A DNA stretch of 20,043 bases from Methanoculleus sp. (GTDB taxonomy: Archaea > Halobacteriota > Methanomicrobia > Methanomicrobiales > Methanoculleaceae), in NCBI GenBank assembly GCA_023230425.1, contig JALNXI010000005.1:1-20043 (forward strand). The letters are read 5' to 3'. The notes under the pieces were generated by a model. It was given only the letters and a program-made list of their open reading frames with translations, was not told the DNA's origin and did no database searches. The position numbers and the translations under genes were made by a program. Within the stretch, counting starts at the first letter, position 1. Each line of letters starts with the position of its first letter. Below, in pieces: positions 7,248 to 14,365 of the stretch.

Positions 7248-8384
7248 GTGGGAACCGATCACACCGGGCTCGTCCCCATCCTGCTCATCGTGGTATGCCT
7301 GCTTGTCTCCCCAGTCGTCGCCGGACCGGCGGACGTGGCGGTGACCTCCGTTGCGGTCGACCCCCCGGTCTTGATGCAGGGCGACACCGGCACCGTCACG
7401 GTCGTCGTGCAGAACACCGGCCCCATGGTTGTCCCGGTCGCCCGCGCCCGCCTCTACGGTGACGGCGTCGTCCCGGTGAGCGACCCCTATCCCTCGGTCG
7501 GGGATATCGGTGCGGGGACCGGGAGGACGTTCTCTTTCGCTGTCCGGGCGGACACCCCCGATGGAACCTATTATCCCCGTTTCTCCCTCGATTTCCGGGA
7601 GAACGGGACCCTCCGCTACCCGGTCCCGGTCCGGGTCGACGATACCCCGCTCCGTGCGGCGATGGCCGGGAAACCGGAGACTTTCTCTGCCGGGAGGGAG
7701 GCCGATATCACCATCTGGGTCGGTAACCCCCGTCCGAACGCCGCCTCCGGTGTTCAGGTGACCCCGTACGGGGAGGGTTTCGCGGTCACCCCGACCGGCG
7801 CGTTCATCGGTAGCCTCGCACCCGACGGCTCCGCAACCGTCCACTTCAACCTGACCCCGGCAAGCGAGACGAACGTCACGTTTGAGGTGACCTGGCGGAA
7901 CGGGCCGAACACCCATGCCGCAAACCTCACCCTGCCGGTCGCCTTCGGCGAGGATAAGCGGCGGGCGGACCCGGTCGCAAGCAACATTGTGGTAGTCCCG
8001 GAGGGGGATATCTACCGGGCGACCGGGGATATCGCGAACGCTGGCCTCGAGTCTGCACGCTCGGTGCTCGTCACCGTCGGCCCGCCCGCGGCCCCCACCG
8101 ACCCCTACCGGGTCTACGTTGTGGGTACCCTCGACCCCGACGACGTTGCCCCGTTCGAGTTGACGTTCTGGGCCGGTGCAGGCGCGACAGAGGTCCCGCT
8201 CATCATCGATTACCGCGACAGCGACGGGAACCCCTCCGCGGTGACCGTGCCTGTCTCGCTTGAGAACCGGACGGCAGAAGGGGGAACGGCCGCCGGGGTT
8301 CTGGTCCCGGCCGCAGTCGCTGTAGTGCTGGTAGTCGCCGTCGGCCTGGCGGTCCTCTGGTATATCCGGAGACAGCGGCGATGA
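7248..8384 (+). CDS. Exported CARDB-like protein with C-terminal membrane anchor, first gene of an ABC unit
   Basis: The protein starts with a signal-peptide-like hydrophobic stretch (LVPILLIVVCLLVSPVVAGP). It continues with beta-rich CARDB/S-layer-associated repeats (VAVTSVAVDPPVLMQGDTGT, VVVQNTGP, and later ITVWV-like and NAGLESARSVLVTVGPP segments) and ends with a single transmembrane helix (AAVAVVLVVAVGLAVLWYI) followed by RRQRR. Most of the chain is therefore predicted to be outside the cell, anchored at the C-terminus. It overlaps the ABC ATPase gene by 4 bp (ATGA), so it is very likely part of the transporter as an extracytoplasmic partner or substrate-handling subunit, analogous to MacA-type adaptors but unrelated in sequence (inference). 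The start is GTG 7248; the frame has a stop upstream at 7218-7220 and no better start, and no clear ribosome-binding site is seen. Confidence 0.8.
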   Translation: MGTDHTGLVPILLIVVCLLVSPVVAGPADVAVTSVAVDPPVLMQGDTGTVTVVVQNTGPMVVPVARARLYGDGVVPVSDPYPSVGDIGAGTGRTFSFAVRADTPDGTYYPRFSLDFRENGTLRYPVPVRVDDTPLRAAMAGKPETFSAGREADITIWVGNPRPNAASGVQVTPYGEGFAVTPTGAFIGSLAPDGSATVHFNLTPASETNVTFEVTWRNGPNTHAANLTLPVAFGEDKRRADPVASNIVVVPEGDIYRATGDIANAGLESARSVLVTVGPPAAPTDPYRVYVVGTLDPDDVAPFELTFWAGAGATEVPLIIDYRDSDGNPSAVTVPVSLENRTAEGGTAAGVLVPAAVAVVLVVAVGLAVLWYIRRQRR

Positions 8385-9055
8385 ACGGCGAGCCCATCAT
8401 ACGGTTCGAGGATGTCAGCAAGGTCTACTCCCTCCCGGCAGGCGCGGTCGTGGCGCTCGACCACGTCTCCCTCACCGTTGACGCGGGCGAGTTCATCGCC
8501 GTGATGGGACCGTCGGGCTCGGGGAAGTCGACACTCTTAAACATGATGGGCTGTCTCGACGTCCCGACTTCCGGGAAGATCTACCTCTCCGGGAAGGAGA
8601 TCTCCGGTATGAGCGACGACGACCTCACCCGGCTCCGGCGGGACCACATCGGGTTCATCTTCCAGCAGTTCAACCTCATCCCGCTCCTCTCGGCGGTCGA
8701 GAACGTCGAGTTTCCTGTCATCCTCACCGCCGGCCGGGAGGAGAGCCGGCGGCGTGCAACCGAGGTTTTGCGGGCGATGCACCTCGACGACGCCCTCTTC
8801 TCCCATAAGCCGGGCGAACTCTCCGGGGGCGAGCAGCAGCGGGTAGCGATCGCCCGGGCGCTCGCAAACGATCCCGATCTCCTCCTCTGCGACGAACCGA
8901 CCGGCAACCTGGACACAAAGACCGGCACTGCCATCATGGACCTCCTCGCGGCCGAGAACCGCCGGGGAAAGACAATCGTCATGGTCACCCACGACCCCCG
9001 GGTCGCCGGATATGCCCGCCGCCGGATCCAGATCGTGGACGGGAGGCTGGTATGA
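8381..9055 (+). CDS. ABC transporter ATP-binding protein, MacB/LolD type
   Basis: All nucleotide-binding motifs are present in 224 residues: Walker A GPSGSGKST (43-51), Q-loop FIFQQFNL, signature LSGGEQQRVAIARAL (from 148), Walker B LLLCDEPTGNLD (from 167) and switch His in VMVTHDPRVA. The sequence type (PTSGKIYLSG, VEFP, TGNLDTKTG) is that of the MacB/LolD/FtsE subfamily, which energises FtsX-like permeases. These move lipoproteins, peptides or antibiotics, or act by mechanotransmission, rather than transporting through a classical channel. The gene overlaps both neighbours by ATGA, indicating coupled translation with the exported protein and the first permease. Confidence 0.95.
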   Translation: MNGEPIIRFEDVSKVYSLPAGAVVALDHVSLTVDAGEFIAVMGPSGSGKSTLLNMMGCLDVPTSGKIYLSGKEISGMSDDDLTRLRRDHIGFIFQQFNLIPLLSAVENVEFPVILTAGREESRRRATEVLRAMHLDDALFSHKPGELSGGEQQRVAIARALANDPDLLLCDEPTGNLDTKTGTAIMDLLAAENRRGKTIVMVTHDPRVAGYARRRIQIVDGRLV

Positions 9056-10257
9056 TCTTCCTCTCCTTCGCGGTCCGGAACCTCCGGCGCCACTGGTTTC
9101 GGTCGCTCCTCTCGGTCATCGGGATCGTCATCGGTGTCGCCGCCATAGCGTCGCTCGGGATCATGGGTAACAGCATCAACCTCCTCGCCGCAAACCTCAT
9201 CAGCAACGTTGGGGACACCATCGTGGTCACCCCGCATACCGCCGTCGGCGGCACGTTCGCCGGCGACCCCCGGACGGCCGTGGACGCGACCCTCTCCTCC
9301 CGGCAGGTTGACGAGATTCGGCGGGCGGCAAGTCCGAACCGGGTGATACCCGTGCTGCAGGGGGCAGACGAGGTGGAGTTCGGCCGCGGCGAGAGCGGGT
9401 ATGCCCAGATCATCGGGCTTGATCCTGAGGATATACCCATCCTGCTCGACGTTGCGGCCGGAGAGTACCGGGAGAACCAGCCCGGCGCTCTCGTCGGGAC
9501 CAACCTTGCCCGGGAGTACGACCTGGCCCCTGGCTCGCGGATCACCATCGGCGGGACAGACCTCCGGGTGGCCGGTGTCCTCGCGGAACGCGGGTTTGCC
9601 GTCGATATCAACCCCGATTATGCCATCGTTGTCACGGAGGACTGGTATACCGGCCACTTCGGCACCAGGAGCGGGAACGGCTACGCGATAGCCATCATCC
9701 GGGTCGGTGATATCGGGGAGATTGACGCGGTGAAGGAAGCGGTGGAGACCCAACTCAACCGGCGCGAAGATGTGGTGGATATCATCGATTCCCGGGATGT
9801 GCTCGGGCAGTACCAGGAGATCTACGCTCAGATCACGGTCTTCCTCATCGAAATTGGGGGGATCTCCCTCCTTGTCGCCGTCGTCAACATCCTCAACGTC
9901 ATGTACATAGCCGTGACGGAACGGGTCTCCGAGATCGGGATCATGCGGAGTATCGGCGTCCTCAGGCGCGACATCCTGAAGATCTTCCTCTACGAGGCCG
10001 CGATCCTGGGGGCCACGGGGAGCGCCGTCGGCGGGGCGATCAGCGCGGTCGCCGGCTATGCCGCGAGCGTCGCTGCCGTCGAGGTCTTCACGGCCGGGAC
10101 CACGTTCGGGGAGGGTTTCGCGGTCTTCAACCCGGCCGCCGTGGGGTTCATCGTCTTCGGTATGGTGTTCGGCATAGGGACAAGCATCCTCGCCGGGCTC
10201 TACCCGGCCTGGAAGGCCGCGCACCTCCTCCCGGTGGAGGCGATGCGCCATGCGTGA
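9052..10257 (+). CDS. ABC transporter permease, FtsX/MacB family (copy 1)
   Basis: This 401-residue membrane protein has the MacB topology. The N-terminal helix FAVRNLRRHWFRSLLSVIGI leads into VIGVAAIASLG. A large extracytoplasmic MacB periplasmic-core domain follows (about residues 45-265; TIVVTPHTAVGG, DYAIVVTEDWY), then three C-terminal helices ending in the signature GLYPAWKAAHLLPVEAMRHA. NVMYIAVTERVSEIGIMRSI is the coupling segment that contacts the ATPase. The start overlaps the ATPase stop (ATGA). It is a close paralogue of the next gene, collinear over the full length, so the transporter is probably built from a heterodimer of the two permeases with the upstream ATPase. Confidence 0.93.
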   Translation: MIFLSFAVRNLRRHWFRSLLSVIGIVIGVAAIASLGIMGNSINLLAANLISNVGDTIVVTPHTAVGGTFAGDPRTAVDATLSSRQVDEIRRAASPNRVIPVLQGADEVEFGRGESGYAQIIGLDPEDIPILLDVAAGEYRENQPGALVGTNLAREYDLAPGSRITIGGTDLRVAGVLAERGFAVDINPDYAIVVTEDWYTGHFGTRSGNGYAIAIIRVGDIGEIDAVKEAVETQLNRREDVVDIIDSRDVLGQYQEIYAQITVFLIEIGGISLLVAVVNILNVMYIAVTERVSEIGIMRSIGVLRRDILKIFLYEAAILGATGSAVGGAISAVAGYAASVAAVEVFTAGTTFGEGFAVFNPAAVGFIVFGMVFGIGTSILAGLYPAWKAAHLLPVEAMRHA

Positions 10258-10271
10258 CCCGGAGGGGCGCC

Positions 10272-11453
10272 GTGATCCTCATTGACCTCGCGGTCAGGAA
10301 CCTCCGGCGGCATGCAGTCCGGTCGGTTCTCGCCCTGGTCGGGATCGTCATCGGGGTCATCGCTCTCGCGTCGCTCGGGATCCTCGGCGCCAGCCTCTCG
10401 CTGCTCATCGGGGGCCTGGTCTCGGACGTGAGCGACACCATCCTCGTCACCCCTCATGTTGCGGCATCGAGCGGCGACCCCTTCGACCCCAGGACTGCCC
10501 TCGCTTCAAGCCTCTCCGATAAGGATGTGGCGCTCATCGAGAAGGCCGCCGGGCAGAACCGCGTGATCCCGATGATCCGGACGTCCAAACGGTTCCGGGC
10601 GGATGACGCCAGCGGCTACGTAACCGTCTACGCGCTCCGGGCCGACGACATACCCTCCTTGCTCGCGAAAGAAGCGGGGCGTTACCCGGCACCCGCATCG
10701 CCGGGGGTGATGGTGGGCTCGCTCCTCGCCGACGAGTTCGACCTCCACGTGGGAAGCCGCATCGAGTTCGGCAACGAGAGCGTCCGCGTGACCGGGATCG
10801 CCGCCGAACGGGGCATGGGGATCGATATCTACCCTGATTACGCCGTCATCGTCACTGAGGACCGGTATGCCGGGCAGAACTACGGCATGGTCGTTGTGAA
10901 GGTGCGGGACTCCGCCGATATTGGGGAGGTGAAGGCCGCCATCGACGGCCAGGTCAACCGCAGGAAGGAGAAGGTGGATGTCCTGGATTCGCGCGAAGTC
11001 CTGCAGATCTACTATGAGACCCGGGACGCCATATCCTTCTTCCTGCTCGGCATCGGCGCGGTATCCCTCGCTGTCGCGAGCGTCTCGATTCTCAACGTCA
11101 TGATCATATCTGTCGCGGAGCGGAGACGTGAGATCGGGCTGATGCGGAGCATCGGGGCGCAGAGGCACGAGGTTCTCGTCATGTTTCTCTACGAGAGCCT
11201 GGCCCTCGGCGTTGCCGGGAGCATCACTGGCGGGGTTGCCAGCGCTCTTGTGGGCTACTACGCGGCCGCCGCCGCATCGGAATTCTTCGGCGGGTTCGGA
11301 GCCCCGGGCGGCCCGGCGGCTCCCGGCGCCGTGGTCGCCGGCTACATCATCGTCGGTATGGCGTTCGGCATCGTTGCAAGCGTCCTCGCCGGGCTCTACC
11401 CGGCATGGAAGGCGGCAACCCTGAACCCGATCGAGGCGCTCCGTTACGAGTGA
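10272..11453 (+). CDS. ABC transporter permease, FtsX/MacB family (copy 2)
   Basis: This is the paralogue of the preceding permease, with the same layout: IDLAVRNLRRHAVRSVLALV then GIVIGVIALASLG, an external MacB-core domain (ILVTPHVAASSG, DYAVIVTEDRY), the coupling segment NVMIISVAERRREIGLMRSI, and the C-terminal GLYPAWKAATLNPIEALRYE. I chose GTG 10272 (393 residues) because GGAGGGG (10260-10266) lies 5 nt upstream and because MILIDLAVRNLRR then aligns with MIFLSFAVRNLRR of copy 1. GTG 10254, overlapping the previous stop, is the longer alternative. Copies 1 and 2 evidently arose by tandem duplication, and a decayed third copy lies downstream. The specific substrate cannot be read from the sequence. 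Confidence 0.92.
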   Translation: MILIDLAVRNLRRHAVRSVLALVGIVIGVIALASLGILGASLSLLIGGLVSDVSDTILVTPHVAASSGDPFDPRTALASSLSDKDVALIEKAAGQNRVIPMIRTSKRFRADDASGYVTVYALRADDIPSLLAKEAGRYPAPASPGVMVGSLLADEFDLHVGSRIEFGNESVRVTGIAAERGMGIDIYPDYAVIVTEDRYAGQNYGMVVVKVRDSADIGEVKAAIDGQVNRRKEKVDVLDSREVLQIYYETRDAISFFLLGIGAVSLAVASVSILNVMIISVAERRREIGLMRSIGAQRHEVLVMFLYESLALGVAGSITGGVASALVGYYAAAAASEFFGGFGAPGGPAAPGAVVAGYIIVGMAFGIVASVLAGLYPAWKAATLNPIEALRYE

Positions 11454-11459
11454 GATTCT

Positions 11460-11473
11460 CCCGGGATCCCGGG
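11460..11473. repeat. 14-bp perfect palindrome after the ABC unit
   Basis: CCCGGGATCCCGGG reads identically on both strands. It lies 6 bp after the stop of permease copy 2 and just before the TATA box of the DUF3303 gene. It could act in RNA form as a weak transcription-end hairpin or as a protein-binding site. There is no T-tract after it, so a terminator role is uncertain. Confidence 0.35.
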
Positions 11474-11480
11474 TGCTGGA

Positions 11481-11488
11481 TTTATATA
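11481..11488 (+). promoter_or_regulatory. TATA box of the DUF3303 gene
   Basis: TTTATATA is a strong archaeal TATA match in a GC-rich context. A start of transcription about 25 bp downstream falls near 11510, just before GGTGA (11511-11515) and ATG 11521. This argues that the in-frame start codons upstream of 11510 are not used, and that DUF3303 is transcribed independently of the ABC unit. Confidence 0.7.
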
Positions 11489-11520
11489 CCTGGGCCGGTA
11501 TGGGGGATCCGGTGAAGACG

Positions 11521-11775
11521 ATGCTCTTTGTCCTGTGGTATAAGTTTGAACCTGAGCACACCCATCAGGTCCTGGAACTCTGGAAGTACTTCCAGTTCCC
11601 CTCCGATGTGAAGGTCCATCACCGCTACCTCCTTATCGGGAGGCATATGTCGGTTGCCATCTTTGAAGCCCCGGATGAGCGTTCTATCCTGAAGATCACC
11701 GCGCCATTCAGCTCCTATGGGGTTGCCCACGTTGCGCCGGCGATGTCGATAGAAGAGGCGATCAAGGCGGTCTGA
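11521..11775 (+). CDS. DUF3303 family small protein
   Basis: This 84-residue protein (MLFVLWYKFEPEHTHQVLEL onward) resembles DUF3303, a family of short proteins common in methanogens and predicted to form a dimeric ferredoxin-like alpha/beta barrel; the function is unknown. Typical elements are an initial strand FVLWYKF, a helix THQVLELWKYF, a strand RYLLIGRHMSVAIFEA and a C-terminal MSIEEAIKAV. The start at ATG 11521 is supported by the GGTGA ribosome-binding site 5 nt upstream and by the TATA box at 11481-11488. Longer in-frame starts (ATG 11500, 11473) lie before the expected transcription start. The gene sits between the intact permease pair and the remnant of a third permease. Confidence 0.78.
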   Translation: MLFVLWYKFEPEHTHQVLELWKYFQFPSDVKVHHRYLLIGRHMSVAIFEAPDERSILKITAPFSSYGVAHVAPAMSIEEAIKAV

Positions 11776-11880
11776 CCTGGAAACTCCCTCTTTTGCGGCC
11801 GATCACCGGTCCCGGAGAAACTCTTGTCCGCGATCCGCTCCATCCGGGAGCGGCGATCTTCTTCGATTTCGCCCGGCGTC

Positions 11881-12156
11881 GTGATTGTAGTGACGTTCCA
11901 TGCCGGAGCGGCAGGTCGCCGCGATCGGGCGTGCCGCCGGTGCCAGCAGGGTGACCCCCGTCATCCTGGGCGGAGACCGGATCGCGGTGGGGATATGCTC
12001 TCGGTCTCGGGCGGCCGGACTTCCTCTTCGTCCCCTCAAGCCTTATCTACATCATCCGGGATGAACTTCGGTGCCGCGATGAGCGTCGAGAGCGGTATCT
12101 ACCCGGCATGGAAGGCAGCAAACTTAAACCCCATCGAGGCGCTCCGCCACGAGTGA
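11881..12156 (+). pseudogene. Decayed FtsX/MacB permease remnant (third copy)
   Basis: Four collinear fragments in shifting frames match the two intact permeases upstream. At 11881-11904, VIVVTFHA corresponds to TIVVTPHT. At 11906-11993, ERQVAAIGRAAGASRVTPVI then LGGDRIAVG corresponds to RQVDEIRRAASPNRVIPVLQ onward. At 12018-12056, DFLFVPSSLIYII corresponds to the last membrane helix. At 12058-12156, GMNFGAAMSVESGIYPAWKA then ANLNPIEALRHE and a stop corresponds to GMAFGIVASVLAGLYPAWKA then ATLNPIEALRYE. At least three frameshifts and deletions separate them, and most of the external domain is missing. It cannot encode a functional permease. It shows that the ABC locus once held at least three permease copies. 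Confidence 0.8.
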
Positions 12157-12462
12157 AGGGGCTGGACCACCGCGCGGTCCCCCCGCGGGGATGCGGTTCC
12201 CCGATCCGGCCCGGGCGGGGCCCATCCGCCGGCCGGTGCTGGGGCTCTCGCGGAACGCGGTCGATTCCCCTGAATCGGCTGAAAGAGCCCGGCAGTGGGC
12301 ACGACCGCCGGATGTTCCCGGTCTCTCCCCGCGGAAGTCTTTGCGTAATTTCATAGTTCAAGAGACCGGAAACTCTATGAGCACTTGTAGGATGATAGAC
12401 TTCCCTGTCAGGAAGTGCTCCGGCCCATCCGGTCCTCAATACGATAGCAATACCCAAGTTGC
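12157..12462. other. Gene-free stretch between the permease remnant and the nuclease-like gene
   Basis: No convincing gene is seen. The first part (12160-12310) is GC-rich, with small palindromes such as CCCCGCGGGG (12178-12188 region), and looks like decayed coding DNA. The second part (12345-12462) is AT-richer, with TATA-like TTTCATAG near 12350, and presumably carries the promoter and leader of the downstream gene, including the inverted repeats at 12379-12420. Confidence 0.5.
12379..12420. repeat. Overlapping alternative inverted repeats in the leader of the downstream gene
   Basis: GAGCACTT (12379-12386) is perfectly complementary to AAGTGCTC (12413-12420) across a 26-nt loop. Inside it CTTCC (12400-12404) is complementary to GGAAG (12411-12415). 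The two pairings share 12413-12415, so they exclude each other. The element ends 42 bp before the GTG of the next gene. Confidence 0.45.
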
Positions 12463-13650
12463 GTGAAACGAATGTTACAGATGATTACGTGGCTCGACAA
12501 AAACTTCAGCTCGCTTCAGCCGACGCGGGCGATCATCATGAGAGCGCTGCGCCACTTGCGCCCCGCGGATCGAAAAAAACTCTTCTCCGAGGATATTCCT
12601 GAGATGCGAACCGCCGAAGGGCGGTGGTTTGAGGCGATCGTCTACGAGATGATCCTTGATCTCTCGCTTGAGACCGACCTCATCCTCTCTATCGTGGCCC
12701 GGGGGGCCGACGGTCCCGGGAGGGTCCAGCGTGCGCAACTCGGCCAGAACGGGCTCTTCTACTCAAACATCGGGGACATCAAGGTTCGGGGAAACGGCCA
12801 GGACCTCGCCGAGGTCGACATGATGCTCGTCGACCATACCGGGGCGCTGACGTTTGGCGAGATCATCACCTCTCCTGCTGACTTAAAAGAGTTTGAAGCA
12901 GAGATCCGCTACAAGAAACAGCTCCTTGGTTACCTCTACGGGCAGCCGACCGTGCCGTTCCTCCTCATCTCCTCGGTCGACATCTCCCGGACAGCCGTCG
13001 TCCGCCGCCTCCTCAGGGAGCCCGACAACGTCCTCCTCACCACCCCCACCTGCGAGGACTTAAAGGCCCTGATCCGCCCCCGGGACCTGAAGCGGAGCCC
13101 ACCCCGCCAGATCCGGCACGAGAAACTGATATCGATCCGGGATATCGCCCCCCGGCGACCGTTCGACTACAAGAAACTGCACGACGAGCGGCTACAGAGC
13201 ATCGTCGCCGCCGTCACGACTGGCCGTGGCGTCGGGGAACTCGGCACCCCGGATGAGATCCCGCCGATCGTGAAGAAGGTTCTCTTCGGCGGGCTCTACC
13301 CTTCCGCCGTCCGGATGCTTGACGCCCGGTACCCCATCCGTATCAAAGGGAAGACCTATGACCCGGACGCGATCCAGAAGCAGTTCTCGAAGGTCATACT
13401 GGCCGTGAACATACCGGAGTACCGGCCGATCATCTACCTCCGGGCAAGGAATAAGAAAGAGTATCTCAAGATGGTGCCCAGCCGGACGGGCGGGTTCAAG
13501 TTCGAGAGCCGGCGGACGCCTCACATGGCCGGGTTCTTCCTCTGGCTCGAGTCCGTCCGGCCGTCGCTCGGGGCCGAACTGGCGCGGGAACTCCTCGATG
13601 CGTTTCCCGCAGTTCACGTTTCCGAAGCGGCGGCGACGGGGAAACCGTAA
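12463..13650 (+). CDS. PD-(D/E)XK nuclease-like protein of unknown function
   Basis: This 395-residue soluble protein starts with a helical region (MITWLDKNFSSLQPTRAIIM). A nuclease-like core follows: a helix with E57 (RWFEAIVYEMILDLSLETDL), then D119 in DLAEVDMMLVDHTGALTFGE and E133 in GEIITS, then KKQLLGYLYG. That order of helix, Asp strand, Glu strand and helix is typical of PD-(D/E)XK enzymes. The Lys expected two residues after E133 is replaced by Ile, so it may be inactive or may use K151/K152. The second half (residues 200-395) is Arg/Lys-rich, with KLISIRDIAPRRPFDYKKL and IRIKGKTYDPDAIQKQF, possibly nucleic-acid-binding. The start is GTG 12463 or ATG 12472/12481; no clear ribosome-binding site is seen. 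It has no operon partner. Confidence 0.68.
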   Translation: MKRMLQMITWLDKNFSSLQPTRAIIMRALRHLRPADRKKLFSEDIPEMRTAEGRWFEAIVYEMILDLSLETDLILSIVARGADGPGRVQRAQLGQNGLFYSNIGDIKVRGNGQDLAEVDMMLVDHTGALTFGEIITSPADLKEFEAEIRYKKQLLGYLYGQPTVPFLLISSVDISRTAVVRRLLREPDNVLLTTPTCEDLKALIRPRDLKRSPPRQIRHEKLISIRDIAPRRPFDYKKLHDERLQSIVAAVTTGRGVGELGTPDEIPPIVKKVLFGGLYPSAVRMLDARYPIRIKGKTYDPDAIQKQFSKVILAVNIPEYRPIIYLRARNKKEYLKMVPSRTGGFKFESRRTPHMAGFFLWLESVRPSLGAELARELLDAFPAVHVSEAAATGKP

Positions 13651-13708
13651 CGTACCTATGGGGCCGGGACGCATATGTGCCCATGATTTTGCTGTGTGGT
13701 GATCCAGG

Positions 13709-14365
13709 ATGGACCTGGTAACTGAACTTATCGGGTTTTTGGGGTTCAGCCTGATCGCGGTCGCGTCGATCATCGCGGTGATGAATCCCGCCTCCACGAT
13801 CGCCGTCTACACGGCGCTCACTGAGGGGATGAGCGGGAGCGAACGCAAGAAGGTCATCTATACCTCTATGAAGATAGCCTTCATTGTGCTCGCCTTCTTC
13901 GCCCTTACCGGGCAGTTGATCTTCTCGATCTTCAACATAACCGTTCCGGCATTCCAGATCGCAGGCGGTATCCTCTTAATCAGCGTGGCGACCGGGATGC
14001 TCAGCACAAAGGGCGAGGCGTACTCAGCAGCGGATCTGGAGAACATCGCCGTCGTCCCGCTGGCCTTCCCGCTCTCATGCGGCCCGGGGACGATCACGAC
14101 GGTGATCCTGCTCGCCTCGGGTCCGGAGGGTATCTGGAGCGTGGTCGCTGTCTTTCTCGGGATCATCGTAGCTCTCGCCGTTTCCTATGTCGGAATGCTC
14201 TATGGACCCAGGATCTTCTCCCTCATCGGGGAAGGCGGGCTGCGGGTCGTCCCGAAGCTGATGGCAATCATCGTCCTCGCGATCGCCATCCAGTTCATCA
14301 TTAACGGGACCGCGGCAGCGATGCCCCAACTGCTCGCGAACCTTGACCTAACCTGGCTCGTATGA
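13709..14365 (+). CDS. MarC/UPF0056 family integral membrane protein
   Basis: This 218-residue protein has six hydrophobic segments and the MarC family hallmarks: AVMNPASTIAVYTALTEGMS near the N-terminus, FQIAGGILLISVATGML in the middle, and AVVPLAFPLSCGPGTITTVI. The biochemical function of the family is not established; the original link to multiple antibiotic resistance was withdrawn, and members are presumed transporters. GGTGAT (13698-13703) 5 nt before ATG supports the start. The stop overlaps the ATG of the PAP2 gene (ATGA), so the two are co-translated. Confidence 0.92.
   Translation: MDLVTELIGFLGFSLIAVASIIAVMNPASTIAVYTALTEGMSGSERKKVIYTSMKIAFIVLAFFALTGQLIFSIFNITVPAFQIAGGILLISVATGMLSTKGEAYSAADLENIAVVPLAFPLSCGPGTITTVILLASGPEGIWSVVAVFLGIIVALAVSYVGMLYGPRIFSLIGEGGLRVVPKLMAIIVLAIAIQFIINGTAAAMPQLLANLDLTWLV

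Noticed and set aside
8581..10251. Long minus-strand open frame (556 codons) opposite the ATPase and first permease
   Set aside because: It is antisense to two genes with complete family motifs; its composition (Asp/Arg/Pro-rich) is the usual artefact of GC-rich codon use.
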